Assembly (NCBI GenBank): GCA_945874355.1
Contig: CAMCGB010000002.1
Location: 1-64,000 of the forward strand
Length of the DNA stretch: 64,000 bases
Origin: an uncultured Bacteroides sp.
Lineage (GTDB): Bacteria > Bacteroidota > Bacteroidia > Bacteroidales > UBA932
Direction: 5' to 3'
Shown here: one piece after another, positions 15,770-26,962 of the stretch
Layout of the letters: every line of letters begins with the position of its first letter
Position numbering within the stretch: position 1 is the first letter of the stretch
Position numbers and translations under genes: made by a program
The notes under the pieces: model-generated
Databases searched by the model: none
What the model saw: the letters and a program-made list of their open reading frames with translations, nothing else
Told to the model about the DNA's origin: nothing

Positions 15770-16470
15770 CTTCTTCTGAATTCTGACAGTGCTATGGCGC
15801 AGGCGCAGGCTACGTTCAGGGACTCGGCTCCGCTATCCCCGAAGGAGGGGATCCGCAGGGACTTGCTTACAAGACTTCTGGTCTTCTCGCTGAGTCCGCG
15901 AGATTCGTTGCCCATCAGAAGCAGACCCTCGCCGCGAAGTTCGCTCGTGTAGATGTCCTCCCCGTCGAGAAGAGTCCCGTAGACGGGAAGCCCTTCAGAG
16001 AGAAATCTCCTGCACAGTCCGTCCAGATCGGTGTAGATGATCCTGACGCGGAAAATGGAGCCCATTGTCGCCTGTACTACCTTGGGATTGAAAGCATCCA
16101 CAGTCCCCGGAGTGGAGCAGTAGATCCTCTTTACTCCGAACCAGTCCGCGAGCCGTATGATGGTGCCGAGGTTCCCCGGGTCCCTGACGCCGTCAAGCCC
16201 GAGACTCAGCCCGCAGGGAATCTCGTCGGAACTCTCATTTTCGGGGATGCGGACAAGGGCGATGCTGCCCGGGGGAGTGGTGAGATGGCTCATGCGCCTG
16301 ATGGCGTCCTGCCCGTCATTACTGACCGAGAAGACCTGCTCGACCTGATAGGCGGAATTGATGGCTTCATCCACCATTTTTTCGCCTTCAACGACAAAGA
16401 GGCGGTGCTCGTCGCGGAACTTTTTCTCCGAGAGCGAGCGCACCAGTTTTATTTGCGCATTGGTAGCCAT
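15766..16470 (-). CDS. TrmH/SpoU-family RNA 2'-O-methyltransferase
   Basis: A 234-residue SPOUT-class enzyme using S-adenosylmethionine to methylate ribose in rRNA or tRNA. The N-terminal substrate-binding part is short (LFVVEGEKMVDEAI). The three catalytic motifs are RDPGNLGTIIRLADWFGV, LLMGNESRGLS and RIPSFGDSGAESLNVACA. The architecture matches the RlmB/TsnR type; the exact target base is not predictable. It is first in an operon with tamL and the GH13 gene, and has its own promoter element at 16478-16485. Confidence 0.88.
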   Translation of the reverse strand: MATNAQIKLVRSLSEKKFRDEHRLFVVEGEKMVDEAINSAYQVEQVFSVSNDGQDAIRRMSHLTTPPGSIALVRIPENESSDEIPCGLSLGLDGVRDPGNLGTIIRLADWFGVKRIYCSTPGTVDAFNPKVVQATMGSIFRVRIIYTDLDGLCRRFLSEGLPVYGTLLDGEDIYTSELRGEGLLLMGNESRGLSEKTRSLVSKSLRIPSFGDSGAESLNVACACAIALSEFRRR

Positions 16471-16477
16471 ACTAGTA

Positions 16478-16485
16478 CAAAGGTA
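16478..16485 (-). promoter_or_regulatory. Promoter -7 element for the RNA methyltransferase operon
   Basis: Minus-strand TACCTTTG fits TAnnTTTG and ends 8 bases from the ATG at 16470, implying a very short leader. It is divergent from the pfkA promoter. Confidence 0.5.
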
Positions 16486-16517
16486 GCAATATTCTTTTCA
16501 AATCGAAAAAGAATAGG

Positions 16518-16525
16518 TATATTTG
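16518..16525 (+). promoter_or_regulatory. Promoter -7 element for pfkA
   Basis: TATATTTG matches TAnnTTTG, 34 bases before the ATG at 16560. Confidence 0.5.
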
Positions 16526-16559
16526 CGATGCCCGCAAGGGCTTAAAACGGATAGTTATT

Positions 16560-17531
16560 ATGAAAATAAGTTCAATCGGTGTACTTACCTCCGGAGGAGA
16601 TGCTCCGGGTATGAATGCGGCAATCAGGGCCGTGACCAGGGCAGCCATTTTCGAGGGCTGGAAGGTTTACGGAATCTACCGCGGATATGAAGGCCTAATT
16701 GAAGGCAATATCAAAGAGTTGACGACAGAAAGCGTCAGTAACACTATTCAGCGTGGCGGAACCATACTCAAGACAGCAAGGAGCGATGAGTTCCGCACTC
16801 CCGAAGGACGCAAGAAGGCTTTAGACAACATCAAGAAGTTCGGCATCGACGCCCTTGTGGTGATCGGCGGCAACGGTTCTCTAGCAGGGGCCCAGCTTCT
16901 GGCCAGCGAGTATGACATCCCGGTTATCGGCCTGCCCGGCACCATAGACAATGACCTCTACGGCACTGACTCCACCATAGGCTACGACACGGCCCTGAAC
17001 ACCATCGTGGATTGTGTGGATAAGATTAGGGACACTGCCACCAGCCACGACCGCATCTTTTTTGTGGAGGTTATGGGCCGCGACGCCGGCTTCCTCGCCC
17101 AGAACAGCGCCATAGCCGCAGGTGCGGAAGCGGCCATCATCCCTGAGGACAATACTGACATCGACCAGCTGGCGACCTTCATCGGCCGTGGTATACGCAA
17201 GAGCAAGAACAGCAGTATAGTGCTGGTGTCAGAGAAGGACGGCGGCGCGATGCACTACGCCGAAAGGGTGAGAAAGGAGTATCCGGAGTTCGATGTGAGG
17301 GTATCTATACTCGGACACCTTCAGAGGGGCGGAACTCCCACAGCAGTGGACAGGATTCTTTCCAGCCGTCTCGGAGTCGCTTCCATCGAGGCTCTCAAGG
17401 AAGGCCAGAGGAATGTGATGATAGGGGTGAAGAACGACCAGATTGTCTATGTTCCCATCTCCAGGGCCATCAAGATCGACAAGCCCATCGACAAGGAGCT
17501 CATCAACGTCCTCACCATCCTCTCCATCTAA
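16560..17531 (+). CDS. pfkA: ATP-dependent 6-phosphofructokinase
   Basis: Glycolytic enzyme phosphorylating fructose 6-phosphate. The 323 residues match the bacterial PfkA length. Motifs: [14 protein letters not shown] at the N-terminus, the nucleotide loop GGNGSLAGA, the catalytic [17 protein letters not shown] and [11 protein letters not shown]. Glycine in the GGNGS position (not GGDD) points to ATP rather than pyrophosphate as phosphoryl donor. It is monocistronic: its own promoter at 16518 and the hairpin at 17619-17655 behind it. Confidence 0.95.
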   Translation: MKISSIGVLTSGGDAPGMNAAIRAVTRAAIFEGWKVYGIYRGYEGLIEGNIKELTTESVSNTIQRGGTILKTARSDEFRTPEGRKKALDNIKKFGIDALVVIGGNGSLAGAQLLASEYDIPVIGLPGTIDNDLYGTDSTIGYDTALNTIVDCVDKIRDTATSHDRIFFVEVMGRDAGFLAQNSAIAAGAEAAIIPEDNTDIDQLATFIGRGIRKSKNSSIVLVSEKDGGAMHYAERVRKEYPEFDVRVSILGHLQRGGTPTAVDRILSSRLGVASIEALKEGQRNVMIGVKNDQIVYVPISRAIKIDKPIDKELINVLTILSI

Positions 17532-17552
17532 AAGATTTCTCCACGCGCTTCG

Positions 17553-17642
17553 CTTGGTCGAAATGACAATGGGAGGGAAGCCCGAAAGCCCAAAGCAGCG
17601 CTGGGTAGCAAAGATGATAAAAGGGACCTTGGTCGAAATGAC
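17553..17642. repeat. 15-bp direct repeat CTTGGTCGAAATGAC
   Basis: The 15-mer occurs at 17553-17567 and again at 17628-17642, the second copy inside the loop of the terminator hairpin. It lies in the intergenic space between pfkA and the V-ATPase operon. The sequence looks like a dispersed intergenic element rather than coding DNA. Confidence 0.5.
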
Positions 17643-17655
17643 CGGGGTCCCTTTT
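17619..17655. terminator. Bidirectional terminator between pfkA and the V-ATPase operon
   Basis: AAAAGGGACC (17619-17628) pairs perfectly with GGTCCCTTTT (17646-17655). The A-run on one side and the T-run on the other make it work in both directions for the convergent pfkA and V-ATPase operons. Confidence 0.8.
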
Positions 17656-17677
17656 GTAAGGCACTCTTGCCCGCCTC

Positions 17678-19847
<2,170 letters not shown>

Positions 19848-19851
<4 letters not shown>

Positions 19852-20453
19852 AACTCTTGCTCCTCCTCTTCTTCGTGTCTGGTTTTCACTATCTTGGATG
19901 ATGCCTTGGAGAGGTTCTCCTCATCTTCCATATAGCGCTTGATCTTTCTAATCGCTTCCTGATAACCCGGTATCTGAACCTTCTCGTAGAGGTTTACCTT
20001 TTGGGTCGTCTTCTTGCGGTTGAACTCGAGAATCTGCCTTTTCTGCTCGTAAATCTCCGACTCTATGCCGAGCCTGGTGAGCTTCTGGAGTATCCTGATT
20101 CCGTCGGCATACCAGGCCGGTTTGACAAAAGCGTTGAAGTCCTTGATGCGGTAGTGGATCTTGTCCAGATGAGGAGTCTTCACTCCGGCCACCTTTACAA
20201 TGCTCAGGTCCACATCTTCAATGCTTATGAGTCCGGGCTCGAATTCGTTCCACAAGGCCGCCATATAGTCGTACTCTCCGAGAGCCTTCTCCAGTTCGTC
20301 TGCGAGCCTTTGTGCATCGGCCTTTGCCGCCTGCACGCTGGCCCTGAGCGCCGATTCCTTGTTCTTCAAGGTGGGGAGGGCGTTCTGGCGGACCTTCAAC
20401 TGCTTGCCCAGATTGGTAAGGGAAGTCTTGTTGTATTGAAACTTTATAGCCAC
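19848..20453 (-). CDS. ntpD: V-type ATPase subunit D (central stalk)
   Basis: 201 residues, essentially a long antiparallel coiled coil: N-terminal helix KTSLTNLGKQLKVRQNALPTL and C-terminal helix RIKLTRLGIE-type plus the NRKKTTQKVNLYEKV stretch that is typical of V/A-type D subunits. It forms the rotating shaft between the A3B3 head and the K ring. It begins 2 bases after the subunit B stop and overlaps subunit I by 4 bases. Confidence 0.9.
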
Positions 20454-20455
20454 GG

Positions 20456-21778
20456 TTATGCTTTCTTCCAGTATTTATCTACAAGTGCCTGTTTGATACC
20501 GGTTTCGGCCGCGGTGAAATACTTGCCGAATATCTCCCAGGCCGTGTCGAGCATCTGCTCGATGGTGATGTTCACATCGATTGAAAGGAGCCTGGTAGCG
20601 TATTCCTTCGCGTAATCAAGACATCTGAGGTCGTAGTCCGAGAGGTCGAAACCGTTTTCCAGCTTGGTTTTCGCGTTCTGGGCATCGGCATAAAGCCTTA
20701 CGCCGGCGTTCATCACCTGGGAGTGGTCTTCGCGGGTCTTTTTGCCCTGCACAAGCTGCTTTAGTCGGCTCAGCGAGCGGAACGGGTCCACGATGACCTT
20801 GCCGGAGTCGGAGTCTGCCTTCAGATACAGCTGACCTTCAGTGATATATCCAGTGTTGTCAGGAATGGCGTGGGTGATGTCACCATCGTTGAGGGTGGTA
20901 ACCGCGATGATGGTGATGGAGCCTCCGTCGGGGAGCTGTACGGCCTTCTCGTAAATCTTTGCGAGGTCGGAATACAGCGAGCCCGGCATCGAATCCTTCG
21001 AAGGAATCTGGTCCATACGGTTCGACACGATACTCAGGGCATCGGCGTAGAGGGTCATATCGGTAAGCAGAACCAGCACCTTTTCGTTGCAGTCCACTGC
21101 GAAATACTCTGCTGCGCAAAGAGCCATATCCGGAATCAGAAGCCTCTCCACAGGGGGTTCCTCGGTGGTGTTCACGAATGAGACAATCTTGTCCAGCGCT
21201 CCGGCGGACTCGAATTCGTGACGGAAGAACAGGTAGTCGTCATTCGAAAGACCCATACCTCCGAGTATGATCTTGTCCACATCTGCCCTCAGGGCCACAT
21301 CTGCCATCACTTTGTTGTAGGGCTGGTCGGGGTCGGCGAAGAACGGAATCTTCTGGCCGGATACGAGGGTGTTGTTCAGGTCAATGCCGGCAATACCGGT
21401 GGGAATCAGCTCCGAGGGCTGCTTTCTCTTGTAGGGGTTCACGCTCGGACCGCCCACCTGCCTTGCTTCGCCTTCAATCTCCGGGCCTCCGTCAATGGGC
21501 TTGCCGTAGGCGTTGAAGAAGCGTCCGGACAGCTGGGGACCCACTTTCATGGTGGGAGGCTCTCCGAGGAAAGACACTTCAGCATTGGAAGCGACTCCTT
21601 CAGTACCCGAGAACACCTGCAGGGTAACAGTATCACCTTTGGTCTTGACAACCTGGGCGAGTTTCCCTCCTACAGTGGCGAGTTCGTCGTTCGCCACTCC
21701 TTCCGCCTTGAGCGACACTGTGGCCTTGGTGATGGCCTGGAGGGAAGTGTATGTGCGTTTGTATGCTTTGGCTGCCAT
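20456..21778 (-). CDS. ntpB: V-type ATPase subunit B (regulatory head subunit)
   Basis: 440 residues of the non-catalytic nucleotide-binding subunit. It lacks a functional Walker A (the region is LVSGQKIPFFADPDQPYNK), as expected for B subunits. It keeps KIILGGMGLSNDDYLFFR, the SNRMDQIPSKDSMPGSLYSD segment and RSLSRLKQL. It alternates with subunit A in the hexameric head. It starts one base after the stop of subunit A. Confidence 0.94.
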   Translation of the reverse strand: MAAKAYKRTYTSLQAITKATVSLKAEGVANDELATVGGKLAQVVKTKGDTVTLQVFSGTEGVASNAEVSFLGEPPTMKVGPQLSGRFFNAYGKPIDGGPEIEGEARQVGGPSVNPYKRKQPSELIPTGIAGIDLNNTLVSGQKIPFFADPDQPYNKVMADVALRADVDKIILGGMGLSNDDYLFFRHEFESAGALDKIVSFVNTTEEPPVERLLIPDMALCAAEYFAVDCNEKVLVLLTDMTLYADALSIVSNRMDQIPSKDSMPGSLYSDLAKIYEKAVQLPDGGSITIIAVTTLNDGDITHAIPDNTGYITEGQLYLKADSDSGKVIVDPFRSLSRLKQLVQGKKTREDHSQVMNAGVRLYADAQNAKTKLENGFDLSDYDLRCLDYAKEYATRLLSIDVNITIEQMLDTAWEIFGKYFTAAETGIKQALVDKYWKKA

Positions 21779-21779
21779 A

Positions 21780-23525
21780 TTAGCTGTTTATCATTTTGTT
21801 CAGCTGCTGCTGATAATCGTTGAACTTTTCGGATTTGAATTCGGAGTAATTCATCTGCCTGAGGATGTTGATCATCTCCTTGAAGAAGTGGCGGCACTCC
21901 TCGAAGTTCTCGAACTCGAACTTGTGGTGGCAGATATCGAGCAGGAGGTCGAGCATATACCTTTGCCTCTCGATGGGGCAGAGCGCGTCGATGGCGTCGA
22001 AGGCATCCTGCTGCAGGAAGGCGAAGTCAATGAGCTCGCTCTTCCAGAAGGCCTCGTGGTAACTCATAGGCACTCCGTCGTCTCCGAGGATGTTGATCTG
22101 GTCCGCCATCTCCTTGCCTCGGCGTACCAGGTTCTTGGCTTCCATCACCTTATCTACCCATCCGCGCTCTACGGTCTCGTCCAGGTAGGAGATGATTTCG
22201 GGGTATTCAAGATATTTGGAGTACGAGTCGATGGGGTTCACGGAAGGGTAGCGCTTCTGGTCTGCCCTGTTCTGCTCAAGGGCATAGAAGCAGCGTGCAG
22301 CCTTCTTGGTGGACTCGGTCACGGGCTCCTTGAGGTTTCCTCCTGAAGGGGAAACGGTGCCTATGAATGTGATGGCTCCGCTCCGGCCGTTGTTCAGCAC
22401 GACCATACCGGCCCTTGAATAGAAGGTGGCGATGATGGCCGACAGGTCCACAGGGAAGGCGTCCTGGCCGGGAAGCTCCTCCATACGGTTGGACATTTCC
22501 CTCAAAGCCTGGGCCCAGCGGGATGTGGAGTCCGCAAGCAGCAGACACCTCAGGCCCATTGCCCTGTAGTACTCGCATATGGTCATCGCCATATATACAG
22601 ATGCCTCACGGGCGGCGACAGGCATATTGGAAGTGTTGCAGATGATGCAGGTCCTCTCCATAAGGTGACGTCCGGTGTGGGGGTCTATCAGTTCGGGGAA
22701 CTCAGTGAATATTTCCACCACCTCGTTGGCACGTTCGCCGCAGGCCGCCATCACTATCACGTCGGCTTCGCCCTGCTTGGCGATTGCGTGCTGGAGCACC
22801 GTCTTTCCGCATCCGAAAGGTCCGGGGATGAATCCTGTACCTCCTTCGGCTATGGGGTTGAAGGTATCGATGACCCTGACTCCGGTCTCCATTATCTTCT
22901 GGGGCCTGGGCTTGTCCTTATAGGCCTTGACGGCCAGCTTGACAGGCCATTTCTGGACCATTGTCACCTCCACATCTTCTCCGGCCTCATCGGTCAGCAC
23001 GGCAATCGTGTGGTCGATATTATACGCTCCGGCGGGAGCTATGCTCTTGACGGTGTATTCGCCCCGGAACTTGAAAGGGACCATTATTTTGTGGGGCAGC
23101 CAGCCTTCCTTGACTTCACCGAGCCAGTCGGCTGCGATGACCCTGTCTCCCACAGAGGCGAGGGGAGTGAAGTCCCAGAGCTTTTCGTGGTCCAGGGCCT
23201 CGGTGTATTCTCCTCTTTTGAGGAATACCCCGGTCATGGTCTTGAGGTTGTTCTGAAGTCCGTCATAGATGCTGGACAGCAGGCCCGGGCCCAAGCTGGC
23301 CTCAAGCATCCTGCCCAGGAACTCGACACTGTCTCCGTTCTTCAGTCCGCGGGTGCTCTCGAAAACCTGAACCGAAGCCTTGTTCCCGTTGACCTTGATG
23401 ACCTCAGCCAGCAGGAGGGTGTCGCCGAGCTTGATGTAGCAGAGCTCGTTTTCAGATACAGGTCCGTCGAAAGTAACGGTTACAAGGTTGGAAACGATGC
23501 CGTTTACCTTTCCTGTTGTTCTCAT
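21780..23525 (-). CDS. ntpA: V-type ATPase catalytic subunit A
   Basis: 581 residues. The P-loop GPFGCGKTVLQHAIAK, the non-homologous region typical of A subunits, MVMAACGERANEV-like (VIVMAACGERANEVVEIF) and SRWAQALREMSNRMEELPG identify the ATP-hydrolysing subunit of the A3B3 head. The length is normal for bacterial/archaeal A subunits. The start ATG overlaps the stop of the DUF2764 gene by 4 bases, suggesting translational coupling. Confidence 0.96.
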   Translation of the reverse strand: MRTTGKVNGIVSNLVTVTFDGPVSENELCYIKLGDTLLLAEVIKVNGNKASVQVFESTRGLKNGDSVEFLGRMLEASLGPGLLSSIYDGLQNNLKTMTGVFLKRGEYTEALDHEKLWDFTPLASVGDRVIAADWLGEVKEGWLPHKIMVPFKFRGEYTVKSIAPAGAYNIDHTIAVLTDEAGEDVEVTMVQKWPVKLAVKAYKDKPRPQKIMETGVRVIDTFNPIAEGGTGFIPGPFGCGKTVLQHAIAKQGEADVIVMAACGERANEVVEIFTEFPELIDPHTGRHLMERTCIICNTSNMPVAAREASVYMAMTICEYYRAMGLRCLLLADSTSRWAQALREMSNRMEELPGQDAFPVDLSAIIATFYSRAGMVVLNNGRSGAITFIGTVSPSGGNLKEPVTESTKKAARCFYALEQNRADQKRYPSVNPIDSYSKYLEYPEIISYLDETVERGWVDKVMEAKNLVRRGKEMADQINILGDDGVPMSYHEAFWKSELIDFAFLQQDAFDAIDALCPIERQRYMLDLLLDICHHKFEFENFEECRHFFKEMINILRQMNYSEFKSEKFNDYQQQLNKMINS

Positions 23526-24130
23526 ATCAAATTCTGTTTTTTATTGTCGTATGTGCTTCTGATTTCATCCACCAGCTTGCGGAAGAGCTCCTTGCCGGTC
23601 TTTTCGTCGAGTTTGAGCCACCTGTCGGTGATTTTGAGCCTCACTGTGAACGAAAGAATCAGATTGATGTTGAAAATGTCAAGCTCCGTGATGCTCTCAG
23701 CTTTTGCCCAGAGAAGCCGGTCAAGGGCCCTTTCCCTCTCCAGAAGAGCCTCGCAGGAGAGCGCCTGAAGGATTTCGTCGCGCGTGTCGGCTTCGCACTC
23801 GGGCGCCTGCTCAAGGATGAGAAGGTCAGAGTCCTCACTCCGTCCCAATTGGGAATTGAGGTATCCCACCTTGAGGTTGCGCAGCTGCAGGTCGTAGAGG
23901 AAGTACTCCCTGATGAAACGGCAGCGGCTTTTCAGGGCCTGGCTGTAGAAGTCTGCGTTCAGGCTCTCAGCCTCAAAGCCCCTGAGCGTGAAGTCCAGCA
24001 GGACATAGTCCTCCGCGCTCAGCTGCTCCCTGATATCGGAGAGGACGCGGGCGGGGTCGAGAGACCTGTCCCGGTCCTGGCTGTAATGCAGAGTGGGAAG
24101 AGAGGCGATGATGTATTCGTAGTTGTCCAT
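23522..24130 (-). CDS. DUF2764 protein, putative V-ATPase subunit C equivalent
   Basis: A 202-residue, mostly helical protein of the DUF2764 family, which is found in Bacteroidetes V-ATPase operons between subunits E and A, exactly as here. It begins MDNYEYIIASLPTLHY and contains the family stretch IREYFLYDLQLRNLKVGYLN. The position and helical character suggest that it takes the place of the canonical C/d (NtpC) subunit linking the stator to the rotor; no canonical C or F subunit gene is in this operon. The function is inferred from context. Confidence 0.8.
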   Translation of the reverse strand: MDNYEYIIASLPTLHYSQDRDRSLDPARVLSDIREQLSAEDYVLLDFTLRGFEAESLNADFYSQALKSRCRFIREYFLYDLQLRNLKVGYLNSQLGRSEDSDLLILEQAPECEADTRDEILQALSCEALLERERALDRLLWAKAESITELDIFNINLILSFTVRLKITDRWLKLDEKTGKELFRKLVDEIRSTYDNKKQNLI

Positions 24131-24133
24131 TCC

Positions 24134-24739
24134 CTATCCGAAAAGGAGTTTGCGGGTTACAGGGCTGAGGTAGCCGGAGATGAGCTCCTCGAAGGATGAG
24201 CCGCTGAAGCTGATGAACCAGCTGCCGTCTTTGGGGCCTATGTTCAGACCGCTGTCAATCTTTTTGGAGAAAGAAACGCTCACACCCTTGCTCAGACTCC
24301 TGGAAAGCTCTTTCTGCGCCCAATCTTCCAGGTCTTTCTGCATACTCTGCGGGAGAACGAGCGAAAGGTCAACGCTCTGGGTGGCGTCGAAGCGGCTGGC
24401 TATTTCGAGGATTACCTTTTTGAAGAAGTCTTTGTCGGTAAGGGCGTCTTTCACTGCCGGAGCGCAGATGGAGGAGGTCATAAGGGTCTCAATTTCCTTC
24501 CTGGTGGCCTGAATGCTCTTCTCTGAGGCCATCCTGACGTCGCTCTGCGCCTTGGCTTTAAGGTCGGCGGCCTGCTTTTCGGCCTGCTGCACAATCTGCT
24601 CCGCCTGCGCCTTGGCCTGGGCTATTATCTTTTCTGCTTCACTGCGGGCCTCTGACACCAGCAGTTCACCCTGCTCTTTTCCTCTGGACAGTCCTTCAGA
24701 GTAAAGCCTGTCCGTAAGTTCTTGTAATTTATTGGACAT
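24134..24739 (-). CDS. ntpE: V-type ATPase subunit E (peripheral stalk)
   Basis: 201 residues. The N-terminal two fifths is an alanine- and glutamate-rich coiled coil (GEQGELLV-like start, then EAEKIIAQAKAQAEQIVQQ) followed by a globular C-terminal domain, as in E subunits of the peripheral stalk. The frame is open from a TTG at 24760, but the ATG at 24739 (MSNKLQELTD) is the likely start because it leaves room for the leader after the promoter at 24786-24816. First gene of the operon; the next gene follows after 3 bases. Confidence 0.88.
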   Translation of the reverse strand: MSNKLQELTDRLYSEGLSRGKEQGELLVSEARSEAEKIIAQAKAQAEQIVQQAEKQAADLKAKAQSDVRMASEKSIQATRKEIETLMTSSICAPAVKDALTDKDFFKKVILEIASRFDATQSVDLSLVLPQSMQKDLEDWAQKELSRSLSKGVSVSFSKKIDSGLNIGPKDGSWFISFSGSSFEELISGYLSPVTRKLLFG

Positions 24740-24785
24740 ATTTGTTTGTTTTGTTGTCAATTATGTGGACCTTGGTCAAGTCCTA

Positions 24786-24816
24786 CAAATTTAGAAAATT
24801 GACTGACCAAAAACAA
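24786..24816 (-). promoter_or_regulatory. Promoter of the V-type ATPase operon
   Basis: On the minus strand TTG (24814-24816), a 20-base spacer and TAAATTTG (24786-24793) fit the Bacteroidetes -33/-7 pattern well. It leaves a leader of about 40 bases before the ATG at 24739. Confidence 0.7.
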
Positions 24817-24840
24817 TACCAATTACAGGGGCAGAATGCA

Positions 24841-24867
24841 AAAATTCCACCCCGCGGGTGGAATTTT
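24841..24867 (-). terminator. Perfect 12-bp hairpin ending the decarboxylase operon
   Basis: AAAATTCCACCC (24841-24852) and GGGTGGAATTTT (24856-24867) pair without mismatch around CGC. In the minus direction the arm ends in TTTT. It lies between the decarboxylase beta gene and the V-ATPase promoter and so separates the two operons. Confidence 0.8.
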
Positions 24868-24926
24868 CGAATACCTCGGTCGATTATTCGAAATACCGGA
24901 TAAGCGGCCTGCAAGTTATATATCCC

Positions 24927-26069
24927 TTAGCCCAGGAATCCCAGAAGGATACCTGCTGCGACGGCGGAGCCGATAACTCCGGCCACATTCGGGGCCATCG
25001 CGTGGGTCAGAAGGTGGTTTGAAGGGTCGGCTTCAAGTCCCACAGACTCGGACACTCTGGCAGCATCAGGCACAGCCGAAACTCCGGCATTGCCGATAAG
25101 CGGATTGATCTTCTTTCCCTCGGGAAGGAAGAGGTTCATCAGCTTGACGAACAGAACTCCGCAGAAGGTGGCAATGACGAAAGACAGGAGTCCGAGACCG
25201 AAAATCTTAACTGACTTTGCGCTCAGGAAGACATCTGCCTGGGTGGAAGCTCCCACCGTTACGCCTATCAGGGTGGTCACCACGTCAATCAGGGGACCGC
25301 TGGCGGTTGTGGCCAGTCTCTTGGTCACTCCGCTCTCCTTGAGCAGGTTACCGAAGAACAGCATACCCAGAAGCGGAAGGCCTGAAGGCACGATGAATGC
25401 GGTGCAGATGAAGCCCACGATAGGGAATATGATCTTCTCCCTCTGGCTTACGACTCTGGGCTTGTTCATACGTATAATCCTCTCCTTTTTGGTGGTGAGA
25501 AGCAGCATTATAGGCTTCTGGATGATGGGCACCAGGGCCATATAGGAATAGGCCGATACGGCAATCGCGCCCATAAGCTCGGGTGCGAGCTTGGAGCTGA
25601 GGAAGATGGCGGTAGGGCCGTCTGCTCCTCCGATAATGCCTATGGCTCCGGCTTCATTGGGTGCGAAACCGAGAGTGAGAGCAAGAAGGTAGGCTCCGAA
25701 AATGCCTATCTGGGCCGCCGCTCCGATCAGTATGAGCCTTGGCTGGGAAATGAGGGCGGAGAAATCAGTCATCGCGCCTATGCCAAGGAAAATCAGAGGG
25801 GGATACCAGCCCTGGCGAACACCCTGGTACAGGATGTTCAGGACCGAACCCTGCTCGTAGATGCTGACATTCAGTCCGCTCATCACGGGGATGTTGCCTA
25901 TGATGATACCGAAACCGATGGGCACCAGAAGCAGCGGCTCCCACTTCTTGACTATACCCAGGGTGATGAATACCAAACCTATGAGTATCATCACCAGATG
26001 CTGCCAGGTGCAGTTGGCGAATCCTGTGAACTGCCAGAACTGCTGAAGGCTGTCGATAATGTTCTCCAT
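24927..26069 (-). CDS. mmdB: Na+-pumping decarboxylase beta subunit
   Basis: The integral membrane subunit (OadB/MmdB/GcdB family) that decarboxylates carboxybiotin and exports sodium. 380 residues, highly hydrophobic, about nine to eleven membrane helices, with the family signatures IGIIGGADGPTAIFLSSKLAP (aspartate of GGADGPT is the sodium/carboxybiotin site) and GNAGVSAVPDAARVS. Its ATG overlaps the stop of the biotin-carrier gene by one base. With the carboxyltransferase upstream it should form a complete pump. Confidence 0.93.
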   Translation of the reverse strand: MENIIDSLQQFWQFTGFANCTWQHLVMILIGLVFITLGIVKKWEPLLLVPIGFGIIIGNIPVMSGLNVSIYEQGSVLNILYQGVRQGWYPPLIFLGIGAMTDFSALISQPRLILIGAAAQIGIFGAYLLALTLGFAPNEAGAIGIIGGADGPTAIFLSSKLAPELMGAIAVSAYSYMALVPIIQKPIMLLLTTKKERIIRMNKPRVVSQREKIIFPIVGFICTAFIVPSGLPLLGMLFFGNLLKESGVTKRLATTASGPLIDVVTTLIGVTVGASTQADVFLSAKSVKIFGLGLLSFVIATFCGVLFVKLMNLFLPEGKKINPLIGNAGVSAVPDAARVSESVGLEADPSNHLLTHAMAPNVAGVIGSAVAAGILLGFLG

Positions 26070-26509
26070 TATCCTATGGTCACTATTTTAGCCTCGTCAG
26101 CGACGGTGTCGCCCTTCTGTACATGTACTGCTGTCACTGTTCCGTCGCAGTCGGAGAGGATTTCGTTCTCCATCTTCATTGCTTCGATGACAGCCACCTT
26201 ATCGCCTCTCTTGACGCTGTCTCCCTGCTTCACGTCCACGCTGATGATTACGCCGGGAAGGGGAGAGAGAATGCTCTTGCCGGCACCTGCGGCTGCAGGA
26301 GCGGGTGCAGGGGCTGCAGCGGGTGCTTTGGCCTGGGCTGCGGGAGCAGCTGCGGGACTTGCAGCGGAAACTGCGGCAGGAGCCGCTCCTTCTTCTATCT
26401 CAACCTTGTATGCGACGCCGTTTACACTTACGTCAGCCACATTGCCTTCGATACCTGATACGGCAACTTCATATTTCTTGCCGCCGATTGTGAATTTATA
26501 TTCTTTCAT
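26069..26509 (-). CDS. mmdC: Biotin carboxyl carrier subunit of the decarboxylase
   Basis: 146 residues. An N-terminal segment (MKEYKFTIGGKKYEVAVSG) is followed by a flexible alanine/proline linker (about 45-75) and a C-terminal biotinyl domain with the canonical EAMKMENE motif, whose lysine carries biotin. It shuttles the carboxyl group from the carboxyltransferase to the membrane beta subunit. It overlaps the beta-subunit gene by one base and lies 18 bases after the OadG-like gene. Confidence 0.93.
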   Translation of the reverse strand: MKEYKFTIGGKKYEVAVSGIEGNVADVSVNGVAYKVEIEEGAAPAAVSAASPAAAPAAQAKAPAAAPAPAPAAAGAGKSILSPLPGVIISVDVKQGDSVKRGDKVAVIEAMKMENEILSDCDGTVTAVHVQKGDTVADEAKIVTIG

Positions 26510-26527
26510 CTCTGGAATTGTTTTTCT

Positions 26528-26962
26528 TTATTTTCTGCTTGGGGTCTTTCTGAAATTCAGTCTCTTGTCCTCCCAGGGGGAAGAAGTCTGTCCGCTGAAT
26601 GTTATCACTCCGCTTTCAACGTCGTGCACTCCGCCGCTCAGGTACAGATGCAGGGCGGTGGCTATGGCCGCGCCCACTTCGTCGCCGCCTGAATACAGGT
26701 CGAGAGCCATTGCGATGGCTGCCGCTTCCTCGTCAGAGGGCCTGGAAGAGGCTTTGGAAGCTTTCCTCGAGGGCTTTCTTTTGAATTTGCCCGAAAAGAT
26801 GCTTCCCGACAGGCTGTATATGCAATACAGGATAATCAGCGCCAGGAAGACCACACCTATGCTTATGAAGGTGAGAGTCAATCCGTGCGGGTCGGTTTGG
26901 GCCATCTTCTGGGCACCCGTCTGAAGGGGCAATACCATTAGATTATAAAGGAAGGTTGTCAT
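26528..26962 (-). CDS. OadG-family delta/gamma membrane subunit
   Basis: 144 residues: one membrane helix at about 27-50 ([20 protein letters not shown]), a basic region, and a C-terminal acidic/hydrophobic part with the family pattern [13 protein letters not shown]. This pattern appears a second time as [12 protein letters not shown]. OadG/MmdD proteins assemble the complex and help bind the alpha subunit. It overlaps the carboxyltransferase gene by 20 bases. The weak sequence conservation of this family makes the name a class call supported by position. Confidence 0.82.
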   Translation of the reverse strand: MTTFLYNLMVLPLQTGAQKMAQTDPHGLTLTFISIGVVFLALIILYCIYSLSGSIFSGKFKRKPSRKASKASSRPSDEEAAAIAMALDLYSGGDEVGAAIATALHLYLSGGVHDVESGVITFSGQTSSPWEDKRLNFRKTPSRK

